Below the pieces are notes generated by a model that saw only the letters and a list, made by a program, of their open reading frames with translations, was not told where the DNA came from and did not search any database. A program made the position numbers and the translations under genes. This document shows, piece after piece, positions 1-12,041 of a stretch of DNA of 64,000 bases. This DNA is from Lactarius indigo (taxonomy: Eukaryota; Basidiomycota; Agaricomycetes; Russulales; Russulaceae). Each line of letters begins with the position of its first letter. Within the stretch, counting starts at the first letter, position 1. The stretch covers positions 62,001 to 126,000 of the forward strand of contig JAFKAC010000041.1 of assembly GCA_025766275.1 (NCBI GenBank). The letters are read 5' to 3'.

Positions 1-113
1 TAGATTGTACAGATCAAATCTAATCTAAAGTGGTCCTAATTAATCTACAGCAGTCCATATCTGTAAGTCCGGTCCGTGCGAGCTGCTAAGTGCGCAAGGG
101 TCACTTATCAACA
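1..113 (-). repeat. Copia-1 3' LTR, first 113 bp only
   Basis: This is the beginning of the 3' LTR, reading TGTTGATAAGTG on the minus strand from position 113. It aligns without gaps to 6326-6438. The three differences, near positions 76, 84 and 93, are all transitions at CpG/TpG sites. The remainder of the LTR is off the left edge. Confidence 0.92.
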
Positions 114-121
114 TCTCCCTG
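114..121 (-). other. Polypurine tract of Copia-1
   Basis: On the minus strand the sequence just before the 3' LTR is purine-rich (CAGGGAGA) and abuts the TGTTG start of the LTR. This is the expected place for the plus-strand primer of reverse transcription. Confidence 0.75.
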
Positions 122-132
122 TGATCTACAAT

Positions 133-3100
133 CTAAGTACACAAGAGTCCCATGTCATTGTTGTGCTTCTGCAGCAGGACACGTGGTAGTGACTTTGTAA
201 AGCCATCCGCAACCATATCCACAGTAGGAGTTCTAATGAGGGTAATGGTCCCCTTTTCGATGTACTCCCTAATGACATGATGCCATATGGCAATGTGCTT
301 AGACCATCTCCCAGTGACAGGGTTCAAGGCCAAGTCAATGGCACCCTTGTTGTCACCATGCAGTGGGATGGGGTCGTTGACCTCGTACCCGAGTTCTGTG
401 AGGAAGCTCTGATACCACGCAGCCTGGTTAGCTGTGTCGGTCATGGCCATGTATTCCGCTTCCATTGTGTTTTGGGCAACAGTCTTTTGCTTGCGTGAAG
501 ACCAGCTTATTGCACCGTTAGCTAGTAGGAACACATAACCAGAGGTGGAGTGGCGGTCATCAGTCTGATCAGCCAGACTGGAATCAGTGTAGCCATGAAG
601 GCCATCACCATTGGCGCCATCATAAACAATATGCATATCCATGGTTCCCACTAGGTAGGATAGGACATACTGTGCAAGTCGCAGATGTTGTGGTGAGGGA
701 TTCGCTGCATACTGCGCCAATCATGACACAGCGAAAGAGATATCTGGCCTAGTGCAAATCTGCACATAGAGCAGACTCCCAATCAAGGATTGGTAGTGGG
801 AAATATCTGAGGCAGTTGCCTGCGACATATATTTAACCAGGTGCTCGTCAGCACCAGCGGGCAAGGGTGTGTTGTGTGGTGTGGCATCAGACATGCCAAA
901 GTGTTCAAGGACATCCTTGATGTAGCCAGACTGATCTATTTCGATGCGTCTGAGGGAGCGGTTGCGCACAATGCGCATACCAAGATAGGACTCTATCTCC
1001 CCGAGATCCATCATCTCATAGCGTTCAGACAAGTCTGACTTAAGGCGTTTGATTCCACTCAATGAGGGACCCAGTATAGTGGTGTCATCAACGTAGACAA
1101 TAACGAAGAGTGGATCATACCCCTCTCGTTGAGGCATCACATATATGCCAGCATCAGCAAACGTCCGCTTAAAGCCAAGTGCAGTGAGCACTCCATGGAA
1201 TTGCAAGTTCCATGCGCAGGAGGCCTGTTTGAGACCATAGATCGCCTTGACTAGGCAACACACCTTCATCTCAGAACCAGTGACAGTGAAACCTTGTGGC
1301 TGCTCCATGTAAATCTCCTCGTCAAGCATGCCATTGAGAAAAGCAGACTTAACATCCATCTGATGGATGTGCCAGTCCTCCAGCACGGCCAACGCCAGAA
1401 GTAATCGTAGCGACTCAAATCGTGCGACGGGAGAGAAGGTTTCATCAAAATCTACACCAGGGATCTGCGTGAATCCCTTAGCCACCAAGCAAGCTCTGTA
1501 GCAGCCATCCACTTTGAGCTTAAAGACCCATTTGGATTTTACTGCCTTGTGATTAGGCGGGAGATCCACTAACTCCCAAGTCCCATTCTTAGCTAGGGCG
1601 TCCATTTCATACTGACATGCCTTAGTCCACTCATCTGCAGCTGCAGACTGCATGGCCTCTGCATAAATTGCAGGGTCTCGGCCCACAAAGGCAGCAGCCA
1701 ATAACTCCGCATACCCCAGGCGCCTGCCGCGCCATGCCACATTGTCCGCATTGAAGTAACACGGATTTGGCACAGGGACACGAGCAGTGCGCCTTGGTGC
1801 ATTGTCCATCTCACACAACAGCTGACTACGCTGTGCACAATCCTCAAATCCCCCAGGCATTTCTGGTGAGGGAGGAGGGACATGGCGCATAATGTGCGTT
1901 GCACTAGGACGCGGCGGGGGTGAAGTGGGAGTGGCTTGCTCACGCTTAGGTGTGGTGGGCAGAGCCGGCAGAGTAGGTGGTGGAGTGGTGGGGCGTGGTT
2001 GGACTTGTGGGGGGTCTAGGAGCTTTTCAACATCCTCCTCCTCACTACTACTGGAGTGTGCAGGGGAGGGGGCTCGCATTGGTGGTAATGCCAGTGGGTG
2101 AGGCATGGCAGTCACTGTTGTGCTAGGCACGACTGGTGGTGAAGGTGTGGGGTGTGTCTCAACACCCTGGAGGGAAGGGAAGCTACTCTCATCGAATGTC
2201 ACATCCCTGGACACTCGAACGGAGCGGGTTGAGCGGTCCCAGAGCTTATAGTCCTTAGATTCAGGCTCAAACCCGATAAGCGTGACCTCAATGGCCTTTG
2301 CATCTAATTTGCGACACTTATCAGCAGGTACATGCATGTACCCCTTGCATCCAAAGACACGAAGATGTGAGACATCAGGCACTTTGCCAGAGTGCCAGAG
2401 CTCATAGGGAGTGCGCCACTTAAGCCCACAGACTGGAGAGCAGTTATAGATGTGCACAGCTGCGCACACTGCATGCTCCCAGAAGCCTTTAGACATGCCA
2501 GCTGTGTGGAGCATGGACATTGCCTTATCCATAATGGTGCGGTTAAACTGCTTGGCTTTTCCGTTGGACTGTGGTGAACCCGGCATTGTGAGGTGATGCT
2601 CTATCCCTTTCTGCTTAAGAATGTCCTGCATGACACTCGACATGTATTCGCCACCGTGGTCAGAGTGCAGAGCGCGCAATTTATGGCCAGACTGGGTTTC
2701 ACCCCAGGCCAAATACATCTGCAGCGACTTAGCAAACTGATCCTTTGACTTAAGGAAGTGGACCACAGTGAACTTAGTGTGGTCGTCTATGAAGGTGGCA
2801 GTGTAGGTTGAGCCTTGCAAGGACTGAGTCTGCATAGGACTGGTGAGGTCACTGTGCACAATCTCAAATTGACGAGTTGTCCTCTTGTTGGAGGACACAG
2901 AAAAGGGTTGGCGAGTGGACTTACCCATCTCGCACCCACAGCAGACTGTGTGGGCCGTGGTAGAGCTATCTATGTCCATGCCAGTAGTGGCAGAGGGACC
3001 ATGCACCTTCAGCACCACAGAGGAGATGTGTCCCATGTGTTGATGCCAGATATCAAGTGTGGCAGCACTTGATTTTGTGTGGGCGTTGAGGCTGACGCTG

Positions 3101-4455
3101 GCTGCATCCAACCAATAAAGGTTGTCCTCAAGGTAGCCTTTGGCCACACACTTTTGATTGATAGATATTTTAAATGAGCCACTATCAAAGGCAATCTCAG
3201 CACCCTTTTGTGCTAGGGTGTGCGTTGACAAGAAATGCATCTTCACCTGTGGTAGGTGTAGCACATTACTGAGGGTGATAGAGATACCCTGGCTCGTTGT
3301 AAAGACAACAGATCCGACACCCACTTGGTCTATTGTGGACTTATCCCCTAGGCGTACAGTGCCTTTGGTTGGGGTATAATCCTTGAAGTCAGACCGATGT
3401 GGTGTAATGTGGTGTGTAGCACCACTGTCCATCATCCAACGCACACACAAGGCAGCATACAAGGCAACAGAAATTGATTCAGAGGCCCAATCTATGGCGG
3501 GCTCTACGACCTCCTTATTGGAGGCGGTGGTAGGTACTAAGACATGACTGTTTGCGGCTTTGTTGCCTGCCTTCTCCTTCTCCTTTGCATCAGCCTCATC
3601 TTTTATCTTCTTCCTGCAGTCAGGCTTGATGTGGCCCTTTTTGTTGCAATAGTGGCAAGTCAGACCAGAGTGGTCCTTCTTGCCCTTCTTGCCCATTGAC
3701 TTGACAGGGGCCACCTTGTTGAGGGAGGAGCCAGAGGGCCCAGAGCGACAAGCCTCTTCCGACACTATGCGCACTATGATCTCAGCGTGCTTGAGTGTGG
3801 AGGGAGCCCCACTGGTGAGGATGGTAGAGGCCAACACCTCATAAGAGGGCGGTAGTGCGTGGAGGAGAATGAGACAGAACTGAGTGTCAGAGACACCCAT
3901 CTGTGCATTGGAAAGGGCAACCCTTAGCTCATTGAGCTTGGCCAACTGTGAGGCCATGGGTGCGGAGTTGTCAAGGCAGGCTTGTGTTATCTGAATCCAC
4001 AAATTAAAGATGGTGGTGCTGCCCAAAGCACCGCCATACACATCCTGAAGCTTGGCCCATTTATGTTTGAACATGGGGTAGGCAGTGTTATCTGCCACAA
4101 GTGAGTAGACGTCCGGCTTGAGGTAAAGGCAGAGGTACGCCTTGGAACGACGCTGGATTGAATCCCACTCATTGGTAGTGATACCAGATGGGGGTGTATC
4201 CAGGAGGAACACATCCTCAGCTTCATGCAGCGTGAGGATGGCCTCAATGGTACCAGACCATTCGTTCCAACCGGTGCCGTCAAATTGTGTGAGGTGAATG
4301 CCAGATGGCATACCAAAGGTTGTGGTGTGGGCATGTGCGAGTCGCCCAGACGCAGTGGATCCAGAAGGGGGAGGGAGTGAGCCTCCTGCAGAGCCACCAG
4401 TGGGGCTGGGTGGAGCACCAGCACCGGCAGCAGGGGTAGAAGATGAACCAGACAT
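133..4455 (-). pseudogene. Copia-1 Gag-Pol polyprotein, interrupted by one TGA
   Basis: Translation from the ATG at 4455 gives 1244 codons, an in-frame TGA at 721-723, then 195 more codons in the same frame to 133. Seen in order: Gag; a CCHC zinc knuckle near residue 266 (CHYCNKKGHIKPDC); an aspartic protease DSGA motif near residue 338; integrase with an HHCC finger, the D-D-E motifs HSDLTSP and HSDHGGEY and a downstream GSPQSNGKAKQ stretch; a reverse transcriptase with YVDD near residue 1121; and RNase H, most of it after the stop (SKHIAIWHHVI). The stop falls at a position where related Copia proteins usually have arginine, so a CGA-to-TGA change is likely. Everything else looks intact. 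Confidence 0.93.
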
Positions 4456-5826
4456 TGGGATGATTTATCTGTTGCCGAGGAGCAGTCAGCGACAGTGCTT
4501 CATAGTTGCAAGACATAAAGATAGGGGGTACCACTCCTGTCTGTGATTCTGTAAGGCCAGAACGCTAACGTGTCCTGCCTCCTGATGGTATGCCAGTGAT
4601 ACAAGGGCTAGGCCCAGGTTGAGGGAATCCCTTTGCCATACCATGAGCTAGCTGCCAGCCAGGATGTGTCTAAGACACAGCTCAAATGGTTTGCGTCAGG
4701 GGGAAGGTGAAAGGAATGCTTTCAGAGCCCAAGGCTGTCTACCTCAGCCTCCTCGGCCTGTTGGTTGCCTCATCACCACAAGTGGCTTTACTGAATCCTT
4801 TCCCATTGCCGCTACAAGGCAGGTATCTGGTTGCAGAACACCATAGTGGTGAACACCCCCCAGAGCCTGAACCAGGTTTTACACTCCCATGGTGAGGAGA
4901 TCCTGCACCCAGTGTGGAGCACCAGAGACAGCTGGCGCTAAGCTCCACAATACACAGCCCAGTGGGCCATGCACGCCTGGATATTTTGAAGTTAAGGGGC
5001 TACCAGACCCAGTCTCCTTGCGCATAGCGCAGGGGCTAGGAAAACAGTAGGGTTGAAAGTAGGACTACTGGGCAGTACATACACAGGAGGTTCCTCAGCA
5101 GAGACAAGTGGCGCCCCACTGCTCTCTGCCTTGGGCAAGGCTGGTAAGGCTCCAGACAGACTGTTACGATTTCTTTCGGACTCGTCTCTTTCTTTCTTCC
5201 ACTTAGCCCACACCCATTACTTTACAAGCCCTGTATGACTACGCGGACACTACGTTTACCCGGTTTCTATCACGCGCTCTGCTTATCACCATTATCTTTC
5301 GATAAAGCTCGACATGTGTTAGTTTCCATTCACTTCCTGATCGCGCGCGAGCCCGCGTGATTCCCCCTTGTTCCCGACTCGGAAGACCCTTTATTCCCCT
5401 TATGTATCACCTTTGTTCCCCAACTGGGGGCAACGTTATTCTCTTACCAACTTGATACGACACGACATGTATTTAAGCCTAGTACTGCCTAGCTTGTACG
5501 GTAGACTAGACTTCTTGTGTAATACTACACTCGTCTAAGACGGAACACCTCTGTGTGCTCTTTGTCTCGCGATCCCTTATTCCTGCTAGGCCTTTGCGTC
5601 TTAGCCATTCCTCTACAATCCAAGTGACTAACGTCCTTGTGATCCTTGTGCATCATTCTATCTGAAGTCGAGCCCCCGAGCTTAGACTACCGCGTATCTG
5701 ACTGACTTAGTACAGGTCGTACTCAACGCCCCTGTAGTGGCATTACACAGACCTTAGCCTGGTGTGTCCTCCTAGGAAGACAGTGACCAGCCAAGTGGAG
5801 TGGCTAGGGCACCAGGGCCCATAACC
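4456..5826 (-). other. Copia-1 5' leader with candidate primer-binding site
   Basis: This 1.37 kb stretch lies between the 5' LTR and the gag ATG and has no convincing gene. Directly after the LTR the minus strand reads GGTTATGGGCCCTGG (5826-5812), the expected position of a tRNA primer-binding site. I cannot say which tRNA it would pair with. Such a long leader is unusual for a Copia element. Confidence 0.6.
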
Positions 5827-6438
5827 TGATGAACAGCACAAATAGAGAGCATACTCACAGTGGCAAAGGTGACTGTGGTGAGATATGCAGAGAGTGCTTG
5901 AAGCAGCAACAGGGAGTTGTTAGGCAAGTTAAAGCAAGAGTGTCTGGCACACAAACAGTGAGAACTAATGTTATATATTGCAGGAGAGGGAGCTTACCTG
6001 GCACACAAACAGTGAGAACTGATGCGGACCAGGAGCGTACATGGTACTCTACTTATACACTTTCTGGGAGTGACACTATACAAGGGATGTAACACAAGTC
6101 ACATACTACAAGGTAGTTATTGTTCTACAAACAGACAAAGGAGTGGACGTTCTGAGAACAAGAACAGAAAGAACAAGGAGAGTCCAGAACCAAATGTTAT
6201 CATAGTGACATCATAATAAGGATAGACCTAAAGAAGAACAAAGAAAGATACAAGAACGTGTAGTACAATGAAAAGTCCGAAAGTAGTCCATATGATGTCA
6301 TTGTATAGTGATGTCATAGAAGTCCTAGATTGTACAGATCAAATCTAATCTAAAGTGGTCCTAATTAATCTACAGCAGTCCATATCTGTAAGTCCGGTCC
6401 ATGCGAGCCGCTAAGTGTGCAAGGGTCACTTATCAACA
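5827..6438 (-). repeat. Copia-1 5' LTR (612 bp)
   Basis: The minus strand starts TGTTGATAAG at 6438 and ends GTTCATCA at 5827, giving the canonical TG...CA ends. The right boundary is fixed by comparison with positions 1-113. The inner boundary is fixed by comparison with the solo LTR at 7690-8289, where similarity stops at the same TTCATCA. Confidence 0.9.
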
Positions 6439-6548
6439 AGCACTTCGGCAGCTATGCTTCAAAACAACACTGAGGGTAAACAGCCTGTTGGTATGTTAGC
6501 AACAGTTTCCATCCAGCTATAAAATCATCTCACATCCTGCCACCATAA

Positions 6549-6731
6549 GATACAGCTGATGACAGTGCAATTCAAGCCCTTCAAAAGGAGATTGAGGTCT
6601 TGAAAACCAAATGTGCCAGATATGAGTGTATTATGGAGGGCCTTCAGCAGCAGGTTCTACGCCTTTCCCATCACTTGAATATCTTAGATCCTACCTATGA
6701 AGAGAAAGACTACACATATCATTTACAGTAG
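6549..6731 (+). pseudogene. Short open remnant with coiled-coil character
   Basis: A 60-codon frame without an initiating ATG, bounded by TAA (6546-6548) and TAG (6729-6731). It encodes a heptad-like stretch, AIQALQKEIEVLKTKC, followed by MEGLQQQVLRLSHHL. It looks like the C-terminal end of a broken protein, possibly from an older transposable element into which Copia-1 inserted. I do not recognise the family. Confidence 0.3.
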
Positions 6732-6769
6732 CTTGTGATGTCCTATGTGGGGAGGAATGGATGTAACAT

Positions 6770-7150
6770 TTATATGCAGCCTACTATGGGCCAATACAAA
6801 TTTCTCAGCAGGAACTATGGGCCAACCTGAGCTTCTCAGCAGTGATTTAAAACCAACATGAGCTGATCAGCAGTGACTTCAAGCCAATACAAATGTGGCA
6901 GAGACTTTGGGCCAATTGTATTAGCCTATTGGCAAAGACTTTGTGCAGATACTAATCTATTGGCAGAGACATTGCTTGTCGGCAGAGACTTTGGCTTATT
7001 GGCAGATCAGCAGAGACCTTTGGCTGATACAAGCTTATCGGCAGAGACTATGCTTATTGGCAGAGACTTTGCTTATTGGCAGAGACCTTTGGCTGATACA
7101 AGCCCATTGGCAGAGACTCTTGGCTGATACAAGCCTATTTGCTGGGACCT
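6770..7150 (+). repeat. Degenerate tandem repeat (minisatellite-like)
   Basis: Imperfect tandem copies of a core like TTGGCAGAGAC, often followed by TTTGGCTGATACAAGC, recur with variable spacing and are densest at 6950-7140. Short frames that run through it are by-products of the repeat. Confidence 0.7.
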
Positions 7151-7689
7151 TGGGCCAATATGAGTGCCCACATTAGCATATTATCAAATCCTAAGCAGAG
7201 TATTGGCCCATGTAAGCCCATAAACAGAGACTATGAATTTCCATTATTGACCCACATGAGGATTTAACTTGGCAGCTCTCCCACCACCTATGGGCCCATG
7301 TTATGTTATTGGCAGTAAACCTGTTCAATGCTTCAGATGCCTGTTGATAACCCATTGAGGCTATGGGGTACACCAATATTGCATGGCTTCCCTTGATAGG
7401 TAGGGCCCTGACCTGCTTTTAGAGGCTGCTGGTATATAATTATTGCTAGGCTTTCATCACAAACAAGGGAATAGTCAAATAGAGTGTGGTTCTAAGCAAT
7501 TGGTTTCAAGCCCCCACTGACTACTGACAGCTACTTAATTGTGGTGGTATGACTTTGGCAAACTCAGGAGGTGGGTCACACTCAAGTAAAGCAGTAAACT
7601 TGGACTCTGCCTGCATAGCCATTGAACTTCACATGGCACTTTGTCTGGCTGCCCATGCAGCATGCCCCAGCTGCAACTCAGGCTCAATA

Positions 7690-8289
7690 TGTTGATAAGT
7701 AGCCTGTGTGCACTTAGTGGCTCTAATGGACTTGCAGATATGGACTGCTATAGATTAGATATATTGGACTTATGTAAATTAGATTTGATCTGTACAATCC
7801 AGCGCTTCCATGATGTCACTGTACAATGACATCATATGGACTACTCTGGACTCTTCATTGTACTCCATCCTTTGTTCTGTTTCTAGTGTTATTTTTATTG
7901 TGATGTCACTATGATATCATACTTGTCTAGACTTTCTTTTGTTCTACACACCTTGTCCTCCTTATGCACACTCCTTTGTCCTGTTGTAGAACAATGCATC
8001 TCTTGTACTCTGTGACTTGTAGTTACTTCTCTTGTACTAGTGTCACACCTCTGTACAGTATAAGTAGACTGCTTGTATGCCCTGGTCCACATCAGTTCTC
8101 ACTCTGTTGTGCGCCAGGTAAAGTCTCTCCTCTGTAATACTATTATCAGTTCTCACTCTGTTGTGTGCCAGACAACCTCTCTAGCTTCACTTGCTTGCAC
8201 CCCTGTTGCTGCTTCTCAGACACCCTATCATATCTCACCACAGTCCTCTTGTCCACTGTGAGTATGATCTCTTTGTGTACTGTTCATCA
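7690..8289 (+). repeat. Solo LTR of the Copia-1 family, opposite orientation
   Basis: About 600 bp on the plus strand starts TGTTGATAAGT and ends GTTCATCA. It is clearly similar along its length to the reverse complement of the LTR at 5827-6438, including the shared CTGTGAGTATG block near the 3' end. No primer-binding site or polypurine tract flanks it. The five flanking bases (CAATA and TAAGA) do not match, so no target duplication is visible. Confidence 0.85.
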
Positions 8290-9812
8290 TAAGACCTGTC
8301 TGCATGCCAGTTCCCAAGAGATGTGACACTTGTGCACAGATGATGCCCTAGCCTGAGAAGAATCCAGATCATCCCTGATAGCATGCAGATAGTTTGCAAG
8401 TTGATACCCTGCAATGTGCTCAAGCACCGCTGTGCATCTTGGCATTTGATAGAAGCAATCATGTGCACCAGAGACACACAGAACAACACCAGAAATCAAG
8501 CCAAAACACATATACATTGAAGGAAAATAGTATAGATTGTATTGATACAGATCGATTTCGAATCTTGGTGACTCACTCCAAGTCAAAAACATATTATGTA
8601 AACTATACAAGCCGAAAACAATTGAAATTATCTACCGACTTCCCACTGGGCATCACCTTCGACGTTACTACGACGTCAATAACATTCCAAACACCCCGCC
8701 AACCGGTGGCATCACCCCGCGAAGGAAATGCACTGGCACGAGAAGTCTAACGATCCTCGGGAGTCGAGACCTTGTACGTACTTCGTCATGCAACGAATGG
8801 GACTGAGTTTCGTCATGCCGGTTGCGACTCGAACCGGTGGTCTATTCCATTTGCCTTTTGTCGCATAGATCGTTCTTCGTATCTTTCGATTCCCGAAATT
8901 TGAGAAGTTGAAATCTTGGTTGAAATGAGCGTTTGAGCTTGTACATGGCCCTGTAAGTGGGTTTCGCGTGGCTCGAATAATTGTCGCGAATATTGTTAAT
9001 CGTCTATCGTATTTCTGTCTCGTCAGTACATAGTTTTCTGCACAATCTCTTATAGCTCGCGTACTAGTTTCCCGTCAAAGTGGTGACGATATACAACTCA
9101 ACAGGACGTACGCGCTTCGAGTGTTGAAACTAGATTTGCTTCAAGAGGAAAGAAGTCGCAATCGTGAAATTTCAGAATGGTATCACAGAAACTACGCTAC
9201 CCAGAGCTGGTCACGTAGAATTCGGGGAACGGAAGGTAGGAGTACAAGAAAGTGTTAAACTCAGTGGGTGTATGTAAAGTTCAAGGTAAAGTTGCACGGG
9301 TTATAGGTTGGAAGAGGGTAGACCGGTGAGGCTGCGGATAAGTCCTGAAAGATTATAACACAGAAAAACGAACTAGTCTTGCGGGGTAGATAGCTGCGTA
9401 GGGGGAACTAGTGGACATACGGGCAAGGGTGAAGTATCCATACAATCTGCTTCGACTCGCCAAAGAGCCTCCTTTTCGCCTTCTCAAGACCTCGTGGCTA
9501 GAGAGAGAGAGCTCCTCTGATGAATCGATTTGCTGAACTGATACGTTGCCCTTCGCCTTCGCAGGTGATAAATCGGGCAAAGTCGTGTTGAATGATGGTG
9601 TTGGTGTTTGTATATCCACAACCGACGGACGATCCAATATCAAGAAGAAAGAGAGTTTACATAAGGAAGACTTCAAGGAATAGGCGTCCTCTCATGGAAT
9701 AGGCCGGGCGACATATGGGCCCGCAGTAGATGGTATCTGCGGAACAGGGATAGTTGGTCCATGCGTGGTGCTTGTGCATATTGAGGACGCCTGCGGAGCG
9801 GAGTTACGCAGG
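8290..9812. other. No convincing gene; repeat flank and 3' intergenic region
   Basis: Only short frames are present. One, at 9353-9676 on the minus strand, gives 107 residues with no recognisable domain and is not called. The stretch probably holds the flank of the repeat block and the downstream region of the gene ending at 9813. Confidence 0.5.
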
Positions 9813-12041
9813 TCAGTGGGGAGTGCGCCAAGATGGACCGGGAAGACTTGTGCCGGGCATTGTACAGGAGGGGGGGGGAGAGGCGGTGGGGAAGGTTACG
9901 GGCGTAGTTAACGACAACGGTGTATGTAAGGGGGGGACTGGCGGAGGAGGTGAGACGGGTGGTCGAATGGGTGGTCCAAGCAGGTCTGACAGCCCACTAG
10001 AATGGGTAGGCTTGTGACCAGGAATAGTGCATATGGGGTATGAGGTTATGTCGTCCAGAGTGGGGTTACCGTCGTCGATGGTGGTAAATGTCGTCGAGTG
10101 AGCGACTGTGTGTTCATGCAAAGCGATGTAAACCTTCCGGACGTTCTTGAGAGTTGCTATTGCCAAAGAGACATTCCGCAGGTTTAAGTGCTCATCATCC
10201 TGCGCAACGTGAACAAGCTCGTTCCACAATCCGCAAAAGTCGTGCTGGAGCTCTGGCAAAGAATCCCGCGCGTCCAGTTTGGATATGGATTCCAGGGTCC
10301 TCGACGACGCCTCTGTAATGTAACCCTCGAGATGCTTCTCTATCGCGGACCTGGTTCGAAGGGTTTGTCGGATGATGTGGGTGAGATTGGCGAGCAGTAT
10401 GGAGTCGCCGTGGTCGAGATAGCTGCGGAGAACGGACTTGGACACGTTGATTTGACGAGTCACGAGCTGAAGCCAACGTTCATCGCGTGCCGGTGTCGGT
10501 ACGCTCGAGATGATGACGGAGACGGCACATTGTGCATAAAAAGTGGTTATCGGGCGATCTACCCTGGACCAGTCCTTCAAGAAAAGGCCAAAATCGACAG
10601 ACCTCAAGAACGCCTGCCATTCGCCAATGAGGACGCGGGGTAAGACCCACCAAGGTCCAAAAAGGTTGGCGGCGCCAATGGCCTTGGTGCAAATGGTGAT
10701 TCGTTTTTGTTTCACCAACTCCGAGACTAGACTGGATGATAGCGTACGATTCATCAGGCCCGTCAAGGCATTTGACAGTTTCCTGGAGTTCGGTTTAACG
10801 AAGCCCGCCACGGGATTGTCCACTGCATTGGAGCCGCAAAAACCAGGGACGCCATCGAAAAATTGCTCTAGTTCGCGATCTTCGTCCAAAGAATCGAAAG
10901 TCCACTCCAACGCACGATAATCGATCTCGGCTGTCAGTCCGCCAGCGTGTTCCTCTGCCGCCTTGAGTAAACTGCGTTGGAACAGACTGCGGTTGCGGTC
11001 TTCTTCTGAATCACGATCACGGGAGAATGTCCCAGGGGTGGTGTTATTATGGCGGAGGGGCATATCACGTGATGGGAGGACAGCACGGGTGCTGGCGACA
11101 CAAAACCAGAAGAAGGAAGAAAGGGGTGCGTGATAAGGGCTGTCCTTGTGAAGAATTGGCAGTGCGGTGAGGTATGCATATACGACAACGCATAGCCCGA
11201 CCCACGCAACCACCACGCTGAAGATGGTTCGGTGGATACCGAACAAAAACACGCTCAGGCCGGCGAAGAAGAGGAAAAGGGATATGTGGAGGAGGGTTGG
11301 CAATGCTTCGACCGTCCAAGGAAGAAGCAGCCTATCGACGCCTTCGGCAAAGAATGCGCGGATCCGCGCTCGCTTGTGTGGACTGCACCGTGGGTTGGTG
11401 ATCCTGAGATAACGCCTCGCCCACTGTTGCAGCAATGTTGCCAGCAAGGCGCAGGTAAGACTTATGACCAAACTCAAGAACCAAAGTGAGTTGACCCAAA
11501 CAGCCGCTCTTGGAGGGGTGAATGACGTGGGGTCATTCAATGACGGAGGGATGATGACGGGAACCTGGGATCCATTTTCTTTGGAGAGTAGCTGATAAAC
11601 GTTCGCGAGGTAGAACGCCGAAATGTCCTGGGAGTTCTGCCGGAGATCCTGGACGGAGACCGAAAGTAGTGTTGCGACAGCAGCGGAGAAAAGACCGGTC
11701 TGCGACTCTTGAGGCGACACGTAAAGAACAGAAGACAAGGTGAGCACTCACGAATACGAGAATCCCATCGGCGTCTCCCTTCCAGCTTTCCGCCATCTTC
11801 TTGTCTTCTTCCTCGGCCCTCTCAAGATACATAGAGAACAAAGGTTCAGAACCATCAGAAAAGTTGGTCTCTCCATCTGCAGCTTGATTTTGTGTAGAGG
11901 CGTTTGGGGGGTACTGGCTATTATTGCCTATGAATAGTGTTTGTGAGGGTGGAGTACGGTAGTCGAACCATTCGTCTTACCTGCACCCGGCTCCGGTGTG
12001 TGAAAGTCATTCATAGGTATGGGACCGTTTCGATAAGACAT
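9813..12041 (-). CDS. DUF6535 domain membrane protein (707 aa)
   Basis: Function unknown. Three exons: 12041-11981, 11927-11752 and 11699-9813. The introns are 53 and 52 bp (GTAAGA...ATAG and GTGAGT...GCAG) and exon lengths sum to an exact multiple of three. The second junction yields GILVF-TGLFSAAVATLL, the family signature. The N-terminal third holds hydrophobic segments: TGLFSA near residue 80, AVWVNSLWFLSLVISLTCAL, then two more after LLHISLFLFFAGL. The remainder is a soluble, helical-looking region of about 450 residues. The end is rich in proline and serine. It is shorter than the two giant paralogues at 27186-34738 and 46925-52100 and lacks their repeated C-terminal units. The family is typical of Agaricomycetes and often multicopy. 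Confidence 0.85.

Larger units (their letters stand above)
1..6438 (-). mobile_element. Ty1/copia LTR retrotransposon (Copia-1), 3' LTR truncated by window edge
   Basis: Read on the minus strand, the element runs 5' LTR (5827-6438), primer-binding region (about 5812-5826), long leader, gag-pol (4455-133), polypurine tract (114-121) and the start of the 3' LTR (113-1). Positions 1-113 match 6326-6438 with three differences. The order protease, integrase, reverse transcriptase, RNase H is that of Copia (Pseudoviridae-like) elements. The rest of the 3' LTR and the far target duplication lie outside the window, so insertion boundaries cannot be fully confirmed. The polyprotein is broken by one stop, so this copy is probably non-autonomous. 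Confidence 0.93.

Noticed and set aside
9353..9676. Minus-strand frame of 107 codons
   Set aside because: No recognisable domain, no splice-supported extension, and it lies downstream of a complete gene; could be chance.
10350..10380. tRNA T-arm-like GGTTCGA
   Set aside because: It sits inside a DUF6535 exon and no matching acceptor or anticodon stem was found.
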